From contig OX457025.1 in the NCBI GenBank assembly GCA_949752745.1, forward strand, positions 50,209,601 to 50,273,600: DNA of 64,000 nucleotides, in the 5' to 3' direction. The translations under genes and the position numbers were made by a program. How positions within the stretch are numbered: position 1 is the first letter of the stretch; every line of letters begins with the position of its first letter. Shown here in pieces: positions 1 to 9,611 of this stretch. A model generated the notes under the pieces. It was not told the origin of the DNA and did not search any database. It saw only the letters and a list, made by a program, of their open reading frames with translations. This stretch comes from Protula sp. h YS-2021 (Eukaryota > Annelida > Polychaeta > Sabellida > Serpulidae).

Positions 1-344
1 ACCTTAATTTGACATTGACCGCTGAGGTCCAAAAAATTGCGGGTTCACGGAGACCTCGTCGCCCTCTACACATGTTCCGAATTTCATCTCCCTCTGTAGG
101 AGTTTTCTGGAAACGGAAGAACAAAAAACGAATATTATCTTTATACATTAAAGTACCACATATAGAATTCCGTTTATTTACAAATGACACACACAAAGTA
201 TAACATATAATTGACACTGAAATGACGCCTGCTGGGAACCACATAAGGGCACGGGCAAATATAAACCAAAACGTAAGTATTTTTTATTCCCAAATAATCT
301 TGCTCGTGACCTACCACTTAAATGCATTTCAGGCATATCAAATG

Positions 345-440
345 CTACCACATAATGCAGCCACCACATAAGATACCTCTCGTTGGTCTCAAAACCACAT
401 AAGATCACCACATAAGATCACCACATAAGATACCTCAAAA
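345..440. repeat. Short CCACATAAGAT tandem-like repeat
   Basis: The motif CCACATAAGAT(A/C) occurs at least four times between about 360 and 432 (related 'CACATAA' words also at 240 and 350). It interrupts the RT fragment, so it marks a rearranged or decayed edge of the DIRS-like element. Confidence 0.6.
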
Positions 441-649
441 CGCCAACATAAGCCTGCCAAGTATTGGAATCGGTAAGTCAGCGGGACTTGCCTGTAGGCA
501 GATTTGAGGTCAACCTTGGCCATATATGAACCGCTTTTTACCATAGAAACAGCTGTATCAACAGAAACGAAAGTTTGTTTATGTACAGTTGCATAGTTAT
601 TAACAGATTTTTCAAAAGGCTGGGAACAGAAAATCGCGGTCCGGATCAT
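420..649 (-). pseudogene. Reverse transcriptase fragment (DIRS-like)
   Basis: An 86-aa frame contains 'VDLKSAYRQVPL', the first catalytic Asp motif of a reverse transcriptase, preceded by 'VDTAVSMVKSGSYMAK' and followed by 'QYLAGLCW'. The spacing 'DxKSAxRxxP' is typical of DIRS and other retroelement RTs. The frame runs out into short CCACATAAGAT repeats (about 345-440), so the palm domain with the DD motif is missing. It follows the gag-like frames on the same strand, consistent with one element read right to left. Confidence 0.55.
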
Positions 650-717
650 CGGATCATCAGCAATCGTCTCGAGTTATCAATTTTATCAGTGAGAGGGCTC
701 GTTCTGACACAGCTTTG

Positions 718-1605
718 TCATGCGTGCTTGTGCTCCGGGTGATTCTTAAGACAGCGAAGGCATACATGAGCAAAGCGACAAGAGGCGCGATCACAGCCTT
801 TTATTAGGTTGAAATTGCGGCAGATTTCCTTGCCGGTTTGAGGATCGTTCGGCATGTGGTCCCGTTTCCGTTGTGTATACTTCTGGGTACTGGTAGTGTA
901 CTGGGTAAAAATACAGAAATTCATGAGCTCGGGATCCGGGTCCCCCCACTGGAGGGTCCTCTCGAAAGCTTTTACGCGGTATTCAATGTCAAAACGCATG
1001 ACGCGGCTAATGGGGTATAGCGCACACATATCCGCGATTTTCTGACCGTATCGGGCGTATGCCCGAATATCCGCGATCGTTGAGAATTCTCCCCTTTCAA
1101 TTAGGGCTTCCTGAATCTTAAGATGGCCCCGAATCCACTGTGGCAGGGTCGTGTTTTCCGGGGTGATTCGGCTCGAGGAAGACACGAGCAATCTTTAATC
1201 ACCCCCAAATGACAACACTTCCCGCTCCTAGCCTCCCCCATATGGCGATACAATCGTGCAAAAATCTTTCACCAATAGTGGTTTGTCCTTACTCTGGGTG
1301 CGAGTGGCTGTGCGAGTGGCTTCGGGAAGGAATCCCGCTTTCTTGCCTTTCTTGCATGCCTCCATTAGTGACGCGAGATCGTGCTCTGCTGGCACATCGT
1401 TTGGGGTGGTGCTTGGCGCGCTGGCCGCCGCACCCGCGGTTTCTTTGATGTCTCCAGGGCCCATGTTTAACTTAAAGGCCTTGACTTGTTTCGAGGCCAT
1501 GAGTTTTATGAGGTTCAGGCTGATAAAACATTCTTCTCTCAATTTGGTAAGAGTAGATTCCTCCAAGGAGGGCCGTTCGGCCCACTCTTTCAAATTTTCA
1601 CTCAT
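718..1605 (-). pseudogene. DIRS/Ngaro-like gag remnant with a CCCH-type zinc motif
   Basis: Two consecutive minus-strand reading frames (1605-1228, 125 aa; 1191-718, 157 aa) are separated by about 12 codons with stops and appear to be one broken gag-like protein. The second part contains a region like 'ADIRAYARYGQKIADM' followed by 'FERTLQWGDPDPELM', then a C-terminal Cys/His motif (GKEICRNFNLIKGCD, CRFAHVCLRC) close to its end. Gag proteins of tyrosine-recombinase (DIRS-like) retroelements have this layout: a helical region, then a CCCH/CCHC finger shortly before the stop. An RT fragment lies directly downstream on the same strand. Assignment to DIRS rather than another retroelement is an inference; no tyrosine recombinase is visible because the element is truncated at the window edge. 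Confidence 0.5.
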
Positions 1606-1619
1606 GTTCTGTTCTTATC

Positions 1620-2760
1620 CAGGCGAGGTAAACAAAACCGATCATGTATTTATTTTATAGTGTTTTTTAATTGCACTTTAATCCTCAAAACCAACAGATA
1701 AATTTTGTATTATGACTCTAGATATATTACTTAATTGCATGCTTACTTACTTCACTAATTATTCATTCACTGACTCGTCTTTATCCTATAGTTTTATATT
1801 CTTATGTGCATTTGAGCCTTTTTTAAGCAAGGTAAGAAAAAAAACAGAACAAAAAACACCGAGAAAGCAAAAAGTGTGTTGTGTATATTTTTTGGCATTG
1901 ATTTTTTATATTTCACAGTCGGTATAGCATTTTATTTCAAAGTAACTTCAACTTATCAAAACCTGGGATTCCGATACTAAATAACTTCATGATAACTTGA
2001 TTTCAAGTGTAGTTGCAAATAGATGGGTTCATTTATTGTGATGAAATCCATTTAAATTGCCGACAGATAAAACTGAAATGCAGCATCCTTTAGCTGGTTA
2101 CGCATCGTCTACAATTTGCCTGATGGCAATAAGCCTGGTGGCAATACGTCTGGCGGAAATTCGTTTATCTCTGCATTTGTAGGAATATGTAGAACTCTGT
2201 ATTGGTCTCTTTTTTTGCAGCCTCACATTGGTCTGCAATGGATAAGTTCCAAGGTATTTCTCCTTGAATTAACAGAATCAGCTCTTGATTGACTTTTGTT
2301 AACACGAACAACTGCAAGGATTTGAATGAAACTTAATGTGTAGCTTCTATGTGCACTAACAAGGATTGGTATTGCAAATGAATAACATTGGCCCAAGGAA
2401 AATGAATCAAATGGACTTTGAAATGTATCAAATCCTGGAAATTATTCAGCATTGGAATGAGTTTAAGACGATATCTAAAGAACAACTACAGAGATTAATG
2501 CTTCTATGGGCATTAATAAGGATCGATATTGTAAATGGGTTAGGTTGGCCAAGGAAAATGCACCAACTGGACTTGAAAAATTTCAGCTCTTGATTGACTA
2601 TTGAGGAGGGGTGCTTAACTGACGGAGGGCTTATGGGGAATATGTGGGCTATGCACATTACTCTTGTTTTCTTTGAAAGAGTCAAAGCATGAATCTTTCA
2701 AAATAGTTGAAATTCAAACTAAATTTTAAAAAATAGTCGAATCGTCGCACGGCATATTGC
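1620..2760. other. Non-coding stretch, no recognised gene
   Basis: AT-rich sequence with no frame I can assign. A stretch around 2360-2430 is loosely repeated at 2516-2600 (both have 'aaggaaaatg', a 'caa(a)tggactt' word and a following 'gaaa'), and 'cagctcttgattgact' occurs at about 2280 and 2584. This suggests an old tandem duplication. Confidence 0.4.
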
Positions 2761-2778
2761 TGCACCATGAAAAAAGAT

Positions 2779-2830
2779 GTCGCCAGGCGTATTATCGCCA
2801 GGCGTCTTGTCGCCAGGCGTATTGTCGCAA
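2779..2830. repeat. 15-bp microrepeat (GTCGCCAGGCGTATT)
   Basis: Three to four copies of a 15-bp unit, GTCGCCAGGCGTATT with small changes, lie head to tail. Similar words ('ggcaataagcctggtggcaatacgtctggcg') occur near 2120, so the motif is dispersed locally. Confidence 0.7.
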
Positions 2831-3077
2831 TACCGGGAAAAACATATCATGCAAATCATTTGCTTTACAGCGCTCACCGTGCGGGACATTCGGCGAAATA
2901 GAGCATCCGAATATTTTCTACAAACCCATCAACACGTAGGAGGTATTTTAATTGCAGTTTTATCTCTCAGCACTAAGCGCTTATTTCAATGCGGTAGCTA
3001 TGACATTCAAAGAACATCAGTCAAATGAAAAATAAGCGAAAAAAAGGAAGATGCCATCAGGGTTTTTACCGATAATT

Positions 3078-3490
3078 ATCCCCGTGTAATGGACTGATGT
3101 AGTTATGAACTTATCCGTCTTTCCGTCCGTCTGTCTGTCTGCCCACACTCTTTTGTTCGCGCGATATCTCTGTTACTATTTATCGGAAGCAAACCAAATG
3201 TTACAGGAAGAAAGTATATATAGTGAAGTTGTGTAAACGGCAGGTAATTTGTTGATTTGGTCGAAAATGTGAAAATTGCGACGGTTTTACATTTTTAGAC
3301 TTAGTTGTGTTTTTGTATCAATTTTGTTCACTCAATATCTCTGTTACCATTTATCGGACAGAAATCATATATAGTGAAGTTGTGCAACGGCAGGCTATTA
3401 TCCCCCGTATAAGGGTGGGATATAGTTATGAACTTGTCCGTCTGTATGTCCGCACTTTTGTTCGCGCGATATCTCCGGGGCATTTTATAT
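3078..3490 (-). repeat. GACAGAC-type repeat (pearl-like), two right ends in minus orientation
   Basis: Read on the minus strand, two segments (ending near 3400 and 3078) each contain a GACAGACGGAC-like run, then 'AAGTTCATAACTA', then a short GC hairpin containing CGGGG(G)ATAA. 'TTGTTCGCGCGATATCTC' (plus strand) is repeated at about 3153 and 3458, with a related 'TTGTTCACTCAATATCTC' at 3324, giving a loose tandem core. The same order (core, GACAGAC run, hairpin) is seen in at least five other places in the window. Confidence 0.55.
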
Positions 3491-3768
3491 CGTGGGCATA
3501 AATGTAGCAGGTTTTTAAATGTTTCCCAATGTGCAATCTTATACTTTTCATTGAGATGTCCTGTTACGCGGGGGATCCTGCATCACCAAGGCTGTAGTTA
3601 CAACGAGAACAAACACTTCGGAGGAAATATTGAGGACTAAATATCGTTGTTAAACTTTTAAAACTATTTCTTTATATTCAAAGAAAGTCTTTGAGTAGAT
3701 TAATCAGTCATTCTTAAGATTATAATTACAGCATTATAATCCTGTAACATTTGTCCATTGCTGATAGC

Positions 3769-4225
3769 AGGACAGCAGCTAAGTAGACGAGGGCCTCGAG
3801 GACAGCATCCAAGTGGATCCTGGTCATGAAGAAAGCAGAAAAGTGTATCCCGAGCACCAGGGCAGCAACCAAGTGGATCCCGACCATGAGGACAGCAGCA
3901 AAGTGGATTCCGACCATCAGGACAGCAGCCAAGTGGACCCCGGCCGTGACGACAACCACACCGCCATGAGATCAATATAGTACTACATCCCGTAGGACAG
4001 TAGGCAAGTGGACTGCGATAAAAAGGACAACAGCCAAGCGGACCCCGTCGAGGATTACAGAACCAAGTGGACCCAAGCGATGAATGCAACCAAGCGTTAC
4101 CCGGCTATGACGACGCCAGCCATGACCCTACCATGAGGACAGCAGCCAAGTGGATCTCAGCCATCAGGACAGCAGCCAAGTGGACCCCGGACAAGAGGAC
4201 AGCAGCCAAGTAAACACCAGCAAGA
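3769..4225. repeat. 30-bp minisatellite (AGGACAGCAGCCAAGTGGAT...)
   Basis: About 13-15 head-to-tail units of 30 bp, each starting AGGACAGCAGCCAAGTGG, with decay between about 3950 and 4130. Because 30 is a multiple of three, frames stay open across units (for example 'GCCPHGRDPL' repeats on the minus strand). I see no domain and treat the reading frames as a by-product of the repeat. Confidence 0.85.
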
Positions 4226-4290
4226 GGTATGTGCATTAATGTATTGTCATTCGTCCTATTAATTTTTGCCCTTTCTGTCAGTCTTTTTAG

Positions 4291-4443
4291 ATGTCAGGGA
4301 GTCAAGCAGTCAACACTTTTGAATTGTACTGTACGGAACTAACGAAAGACGAAGACGTAGATGTTGTGGTAACGTCTCTCGGAAAATCCATATTAGCGTC
4401 AGATGATGGTTCAACAGTACGCGCTAGATCGCCTCGACGTTGA
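4291..4443 (+). CDS. Small unassigned reading frame, 50 aa
   Basis: An ATG directly after a possible acceptor ('gtctttttag') opens a 50-codon frame rich in Asp/Glu/Ser/Thr (for example 'TKDEDVDVVVTSLGKS') and ends at a TGA. I do not recognise it. It could be an exon or an upstream piece of the BEL/Pao remnant that follows on the same strand, or chance. Confidence 0.2.
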   Translation: MSGSQAVNTFELYCTELTKDEDVDVVVTSLGKSILASDDGSTVRARSPRR

Positions 4444-4928
4444 GAAGCATAATTTTCTGCTAAAAAAAATCAAGGTCAGTCGGGGATAATTTCGAATAAA
4501 GTAAGAGTGCATCTCTGTGCCAGTTTTTCTTTCAAGTTTGTTAAAGGAGGAGCTGTTTTGGGATTTAGTGCCCGCATAGTCGGTAAATATAGAATTTTGT
4601 TTTATGTTACCTCGTGTTACTGGTGAAATTATCCCGTGTAATTATTGGAGTTATGTCGTGTAATTATTGAAGTGATTTCATGTACAAGTTTCGTGCCGTA
4701 AGTTTACCTTTGTGAATTTGGTCGAATTGGTGTCAAATTTAAAAGCGTTTATTTCTAAGAGTATTTTTATTGCATTGTACTTATTAATTGTTGTTTGTTT
4801 TACAATAAACGGGTGTTTTCCACTATCGGCTTTTTATTACGTCACATAGTTGTTGACTGGCCATGCCGTGCGTGACGGAATAAATCCGATGTGCGGCTAA
4901 CCTCCTTTATGGGGCCGGCCAGATGTCG

Positions 4929-5117
4929 CCAAGCAGTTTCGCTGCGAATGTCACGATGCGCGCTCGCTACGATCATGACCCCGGGCAGTTTCACCGCGCC
5001 TGTCATGATGCGCGCGCTCTACTGTCACGACCCCGGACAGTTTCGCCGCGCTTCTCACGATGTGCACTCCCTACGGTCACGACCCTGGACAGTTTCGCCG
5101 CGCCTGCATTCACATCG
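4929..5117. repeat. ~54-bp GC-rich tandem repeat, 3.5 units
   Basis: Units begin at about 4930, 4984, 5035 and 5089 with (G/A)CAGTTTCGCCGCGC and contain TCACGATGCGCGCTC and GACCCCGG. The block is clearly more GC-rich than its surroundings. Confidence 0.75.
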
Positions 5118-5395
5118 TGCTATCGTGTGGCTCTATTGTTTAATAAAAAGTCCCTCCCTTTAACATCCCCATTGTCGAGTGTTAGCGCTGCGATTTTGAT
5201 GAATTGGTTAAAACTGCTTGGTTATAGTTTGGTCGGCCCCCTACATTGCGATTTAACTGTCAAATAAAAACCGTACTCAGTTAAAAAAACGTAAGCTTAT
5301 TGCGACCTTATGTAAGTTATTAGGTATTTACACTAGTTTGTTTTTACAAGTGGCTCATTATAGTCTATCATTAACGATATCAGTCTCGGATCAAG

Positions 5396-6331
5396 ATGGT
5401 GAGTGCCCCCTTGTGGAAGGGACTATAATCGGCTTTCCTGACACAAGTGGTTTTACTTAGGATGTAAAGCCAAAACGAGCCCGCCAGCTTACTGAAAAGG
5501 GTAAATCTTACAAAGTTGAGCAGTTTAAGGGTTTTGCTCGGAAGTTTCTCAAACGCGCCAGAGCGTTCGAATCGGCTGTATCGTCCGGGGAAGATGTGGA
5601 TCTGCTGAAATCTTTTAAATCACAGTTTTGTGCCGAATTAGACGAATTTACCGATGAATACAATAAACTCATGGAACCACTCGATTTCGACATCAAGGAT
5701 TCCGACAAGGAGTTTCTTTCGTCTATCGAACAACCTTGCACAATCTTGTGAATTCGAAAATTTCGAATCCTAGCCAATCTTTTAGAGTCGGTAGTCAAGC
5801 CGGTTCAGCTCGTCGTGTCGTTGCACATCCAAACAGTTTATTACGTAGTGCAACTGATATTGGGGGTAGTTCAGCGCGCGGATCCGTCCGTGGTGCTGAC
5901 ATACGACCTGATTCGGGTCGTGGATCAGAGCCCTCCAAAGGTTCTCATGTTCAGGCTGAAGTGGTCCAAAGTGTGGTCAGTGGCGCAGACGAAATTCAGT
6001 CGCTAGGAGATTCCATTACCGGTATGCTTCAAATATCTAGTGGGGAGAAATGTACCCAGTTTCTCGTTCAGCAAAGTGATGGTGGCCATGTGAGGGATGA
6101 TCAACAGGATCTTATTGGGGCTCTGTGTTCCCAGTTATCGTTGTCATGTTTACCTCCTCCAGAACCTCCATGTTTAGCGGTGACGTTCTTTCGTATGGAG
6201 GTTGGAAGAGGTCGTTCGAGGTTTTAGTGTCTAGCAGAGGTATTCCTGAGGAAGAGCGAATCCACTATTTGAAGCGTTACTTGGATCCACCACTTACTTT
6301 TAATATATCTATAATGTCGAACATACTATGA
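5396..6331 (+). pseudogene. BEL/Pao gag remnant, possibly with a 62-nt intron
   Basis: A frame without its own ATG starts at 5461 ('DVKPKRARQLTEKGKSY') and runs about 97 codons to a stop at 5750. Farther on, 6125-6331 in another frame encodes 'LPPPEPPMFSGDVLSYGGW' then 'GIPEEERIHYLKRYL'. This is the conserved gag (DUF1759-type) block of BEL/Pao elements, 'LPxPxxPxFxGDxLxY...F...I...(D/E)+++YL...'. Upstream, ATG (5396-5398) abuts GTGAGT, and TTTTACTTAG ends at 5460, so splicing would join Met to 'DVKPKR'. The middle part (about 5750-6125) is Ser/Gly-rich linker. No protease, RT or LTR was found, so this is a truncated, frameshifted copy. Family assignment is good; the intron is an inference. 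Confidence 0.6.
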
Positions 6332-6428
6332 CCTCGAGCTCTGTGTAATATATAATACACACAATAAAAACCACAAATATTGGAAATGATCTGCTGTAAT
6401 GGTATGGAATTATATACATACTCGGTAT

Positions 6429-6651
6429 TTAAAACTTTTCTAAACGATTCTCTATAGGCGCAAGTCGATAAGAGTCAAAATATTCCACAACTTTGTCAAA
6501 GTACACGGCAACCCAATGTTCACCAGGTTCATCATGATTGTCTGTGTTGATGACATAGCAAATTGGCAGTTGTCCATAAGAAACAATCCGTGAAAAATGT
6601 CTTCGTCATGACATCATGGGTCAATATGGCATCTATCTGCTTCGTATTCAT
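6429..6651 (-). pseudogene. Polinton/Maverick cysteine protease (PRO, adenain-like), broken
   Basis: The ATG (6651-6649) overlaps the TGA of the upstream capsid frame as ATGA. The N-terminal frame begins 'MNTKQIDAILTHDVMTKTFF'. After one frameshift the rest continues with 'YVINTDNHDEPGEHWVAVYF', then 'VVEYFDSYRLAP', ending in TAA at 6431-6429. Polinton and adenovirus maturation proteases share the H-W-(V/L)-A motif with the catalytic His (GEHWVAV) and a following 'FDS/FDP' segment. The catalytic Cys region would lie downstream and is missing or out of frame. In Polintons PRO sits beside the capsid genes, as here. Its job there is to process capsid proteins; this copy cannot do so. Confidence 0.6.
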
Positions 6652-7740
6652 GATTGATAATCAAACTGATTACTACCATTCGCACTTATTTCAATGATAT
6701 TGTCAAATTCAGCATAGACTATGATATTAACTGTATTTTGCAAAGCATTTGCAAAACTCATCTCTGAACGCTGGCTTTCATGCTTGATAAGGGCGTATTG
6801 GTCATCACCATCATGATCAGGTATTAAATCGAAAGAAAGTAAAGCATAACTTCTAGGCCAATCTTCCCGTTTTATAATGCAGGTTTTCTCACCTTTCAAT
6901 TTATCAAAAGATTTTTAAAAAGTTTCAAAGCGTTCAGATATTTTTCTTGAACACTGTTCAGCTTGAGAGGTTTCGATAGGAATGGTTCATCATCAGTGTA
7001 AAGTTGCATGTCGTTAATATCAAAGTGTTCAAATTTGTAATAAATAAATAAATATTCCTGCAAAGGATTCATTATAAACCATTCCAATGACAAAATGTTT
7101 TGGTAATAGACCCAAAAAGATGTTATCTTTTACAAAAGATTGAAACCCAGCAGGAATGGCTAAACTTTTACATTCGTTTCTGATAATAGGAAACTTGGTA
7201 GGAGTTTTCATCAATGCATCTTTTATCCTAGCTGAGTACCTGGACTAACACCCACTTGGTGGATGGTTAAAACACATATCTCACTTCTACCTTAAAGGAA
7301 TTATTTTAGCCATTAATAAATATTTTTCTTTTTGCCTAGGCAATTTCATACTCATAAAGTTGGAAAGATAACGATCCTGTTCAAACAAATCCACTCTTGC
7401 AACACCTGTAAGCATAAACTCACGGCTTAGACGTCTATGTAAATAACGATTATGTAAACCATTATTTGCTGCTTCAGCTATTTTGCCACCATCAGCATTT
7501 ACCTGAAAATCTGGTGTATACTTTTTATGGCTAATTTCACCGAATGAGAATTCATTGATCCAGCCGTATCCTTATAGATGGGATGCATGGAGCCTTCAGA
7601 ATTAAGACTTTCTTCCAAATCATGGATGAGGTGAGAAATGATACTGGTATAACCATGGGAATTGCTCCTATGTGAAATCTATCGATCATTTGGAAATAAT
7701 TCAATATTGGACCATACACTATTAAATAAATCATTGACGG
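6648..7740 (-). pseudogene. Polinton/Maverick major capsid protein remnant (F54H12.2-like)
   Basis: Successive minus-strand frames with at least four shifts resemble the invertebrate 'F54H12.2-like' family, the double jelly-roll capsid protein of Polintons. From N to C: 'HKKYTPDFQVNADGG', 'VARVDLFEQDRYLSNFMSMK', 'LLPKHFVIGMVYNESFAG', 'FDINDMQLYTDDEPFLSKPL', 'SYALLSFDLIPDHD', and finally 'VNIIVYAEFDNIIEI'. The last two are the hallmark C-terminal blocks of the family. It ends at the ATGA shared with the protease. Repeated frameshifts show it is a fossil. That the element is a Polinton follows from the capsid-protease pair; no polymerase or integrase is in the window. Confidence 0.65.
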
Positions 7741-9320
7741 ATGTTATGCTATCATCCACACTACAAACTGTACCATCTCTCTTGACAACAACACATACAA
7801 CATGAAGTCTACTATTCTATTTCCCCACTCTTCTAGAAACTATCTTTGCTGACGCCGCATTTCATTTGTAATATCTTTCCGAGTTGTCTTTTCACAAAAA
7901 ATAGTTTTTGGAATATTAGCATCTATAATTTGCAGAATTAACTGCTTTCAACACGAGATGGTACTTGTAGTCCCTTTCTTCTTGTGGCAGCTAATACTTC
8001 TTTCAGTAAATTAGCAATGTTGGAATTTTCAATTATATCTCCAGTTTTCAACACAAGTTCATTCTAATGCTCATCTCGTACCACACTTCTAAAGTTCTGA
8101 TAAAAGTTTTGTTACGTTCAGTTGATATATAGGTTGAAAATGGTTTTAAAATGTTAACTGTTGTAACCTTTCTGCAGCAGATGTTACAGCAGACTCTGTT
8201 GCTGTGATTAAATTTTTCTAAAATGACGACCAAAAAGTTGAGAATTCCTGTAGCAGTTTCACCATTTCGTTTCTTTTTATTTATTTGAGCTTTTGTACCA
8301 ACATTTGAAGGTTGACTTGATAATAATTTTGATAATAATCTGATTCAGTTTTAGATGGTGATCCGGTGTTCGCTTTTCTTCCGAGGAGAAGCTTTCCGAA
8401 AGTTTACACAAAAGATATTCCAAATCCGAGACTTACTTTTGAATTTTACGAAGTCCAAAGATGAGTGATTCCTAAGTTGTACTGTAATTTTTAATTAAAA
8501 ACTGTGTTGGCGGGTCCCCGGTATAGAGTGCAACTGCGCGCTTAAGAAAACGCCTGACCAACCGTCCCAGTACGACCGGTCAAACCACTTTGTAAGGGAG
8601 ATTTTCATTGGGTACATGTTAAGGACTGGAACAGACGGTATTGGTCAAGACTATGGTCAATTCGAAGGCAGAGGAGTGCCCGTAATTAAACTTTAAAGGC
8701 CTGTTTTATTTCGCATTTAAAAATGCAATTTACTCTGTAAATGGGGGGGGGGGTAAATTTTGCTCATCGTAAATTTAATAGTGTTAAGATTAAGGGCTAG
8801 TCCCACATGGCGACACAGAGGGGGAGAATATCACTTTAATTACGCGACTTTCAACAATAGCTATACAAGTTGCACATAAAGATCTTAAAGCTAACAATAG
8901 CAGGGCTGAAACTAATTGGCAAGAGGATTACCAGACCCATATCCAAATATGCAAATAACCTATTGAAACAGCTGGTTTCAAGTTGAAGTTTTTTGTTCAC
9001 ACGTGAATAATAAAGGAAAACATATACATTTAAATTTTAAGCCACCACGAAAGGAAATACATATAGTTTTCCCAGTTTGTAAAAATTTAAAATATTCCTA
9101 TTTATAATAATCACCCCGCGACACAAAAATGTCTCTCCTGAGACATTTATCATGTTAAACACAAGATGCCATCTATTACTGATACACATGGAAATATACA
9201 GAGTTATATAAGCATTGATTACGATGGCGTTTTATAGTTTATTAGCTATTTACAGTAATAAGTAATGAACTGAATGAGTAGTGCTGAATAAACCCATGAT
9301 CCGATACAAATCCGTGATAA
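7741..9320. other. Unassigned stretch upstream of the Polinton remnant
   Basis: On the minus strand 7741-8500 contains short open patches (for example 'KRNGETATGILNF' near 8240) that may be further decayed Polinton genes, but I cannot name them. A run of G (about 8738-8750) lies in otherwise AT-rich DNA. No LTR for the neighbouring gypsy element could be recognised in 8500-9320. Confidence 0.35.
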
Positions 9321-9323
9321 AAT

Positions 9324-9611
9324 TTATACAGTTTTCGCAGTATTTAACTTGGGATACAAGACACTGTTTTGCGAATGAGAAGGAATTTCTGTTACCAAGG
9401 GACCATACTGATAACGAAAATACGCTGAATACCCATGATTAATTATTTTTCGAATTCTGTAGGCTTGAAAATATGAAATGCCAATAACAGAGTCGGGTGT
9501 CCAGTTGCTTTCATTAGGAGTATTGTCCCATTTTATGTCAAGTTTCGGCCTAAGACATGAACCATTGAGAGGTTTGGTGTCCTTGATCAAAACTTTTGGA
9601 CACTTGGCCAT
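9324..9611 (-). CDS. 95-aa frame downstream of env, unassigned
   Basis: An ATG-initiated frame (beginning 'MAKCPKVLIKDTKPLNGS') overlaps the end of the env tail in another frame and ends at 9324. It contains 'NESNWTPDSVIGISYFQ' but no domain I recognise. It could be a frameshifted continuation of the envelope tail or an accessory frame of the gypsy element. Confidence 0.25.
   Translation of the reverse strand: MAKCPKVLIKDTKPLNGSCLRPKLDIKWDNTPNESNWTPDSVIGISYFQAYRIRKIINHGYSAYFRYQYGPLVTEIPSHSQNSVLYPKLNTAKTV

Noticed and set aside
1256..1660. 134-codon plus-strand frame
   Set aside because: Antisense to the DIRS-like gag frame; no domain.
5736..6227. 163-codon plus-strand frame as an independent gene
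   Set aside because: Most of it is the Ser/Gly-rich middle of the BEL/Pao gag; the family-matching frame is the neighbouring one ending at 6331.
8500..9320. 3' LTR of the gypsy element
   Set aside because: No matching sequence was found upstream of gag near 34.2 kb, and no clear TG...CA borders.
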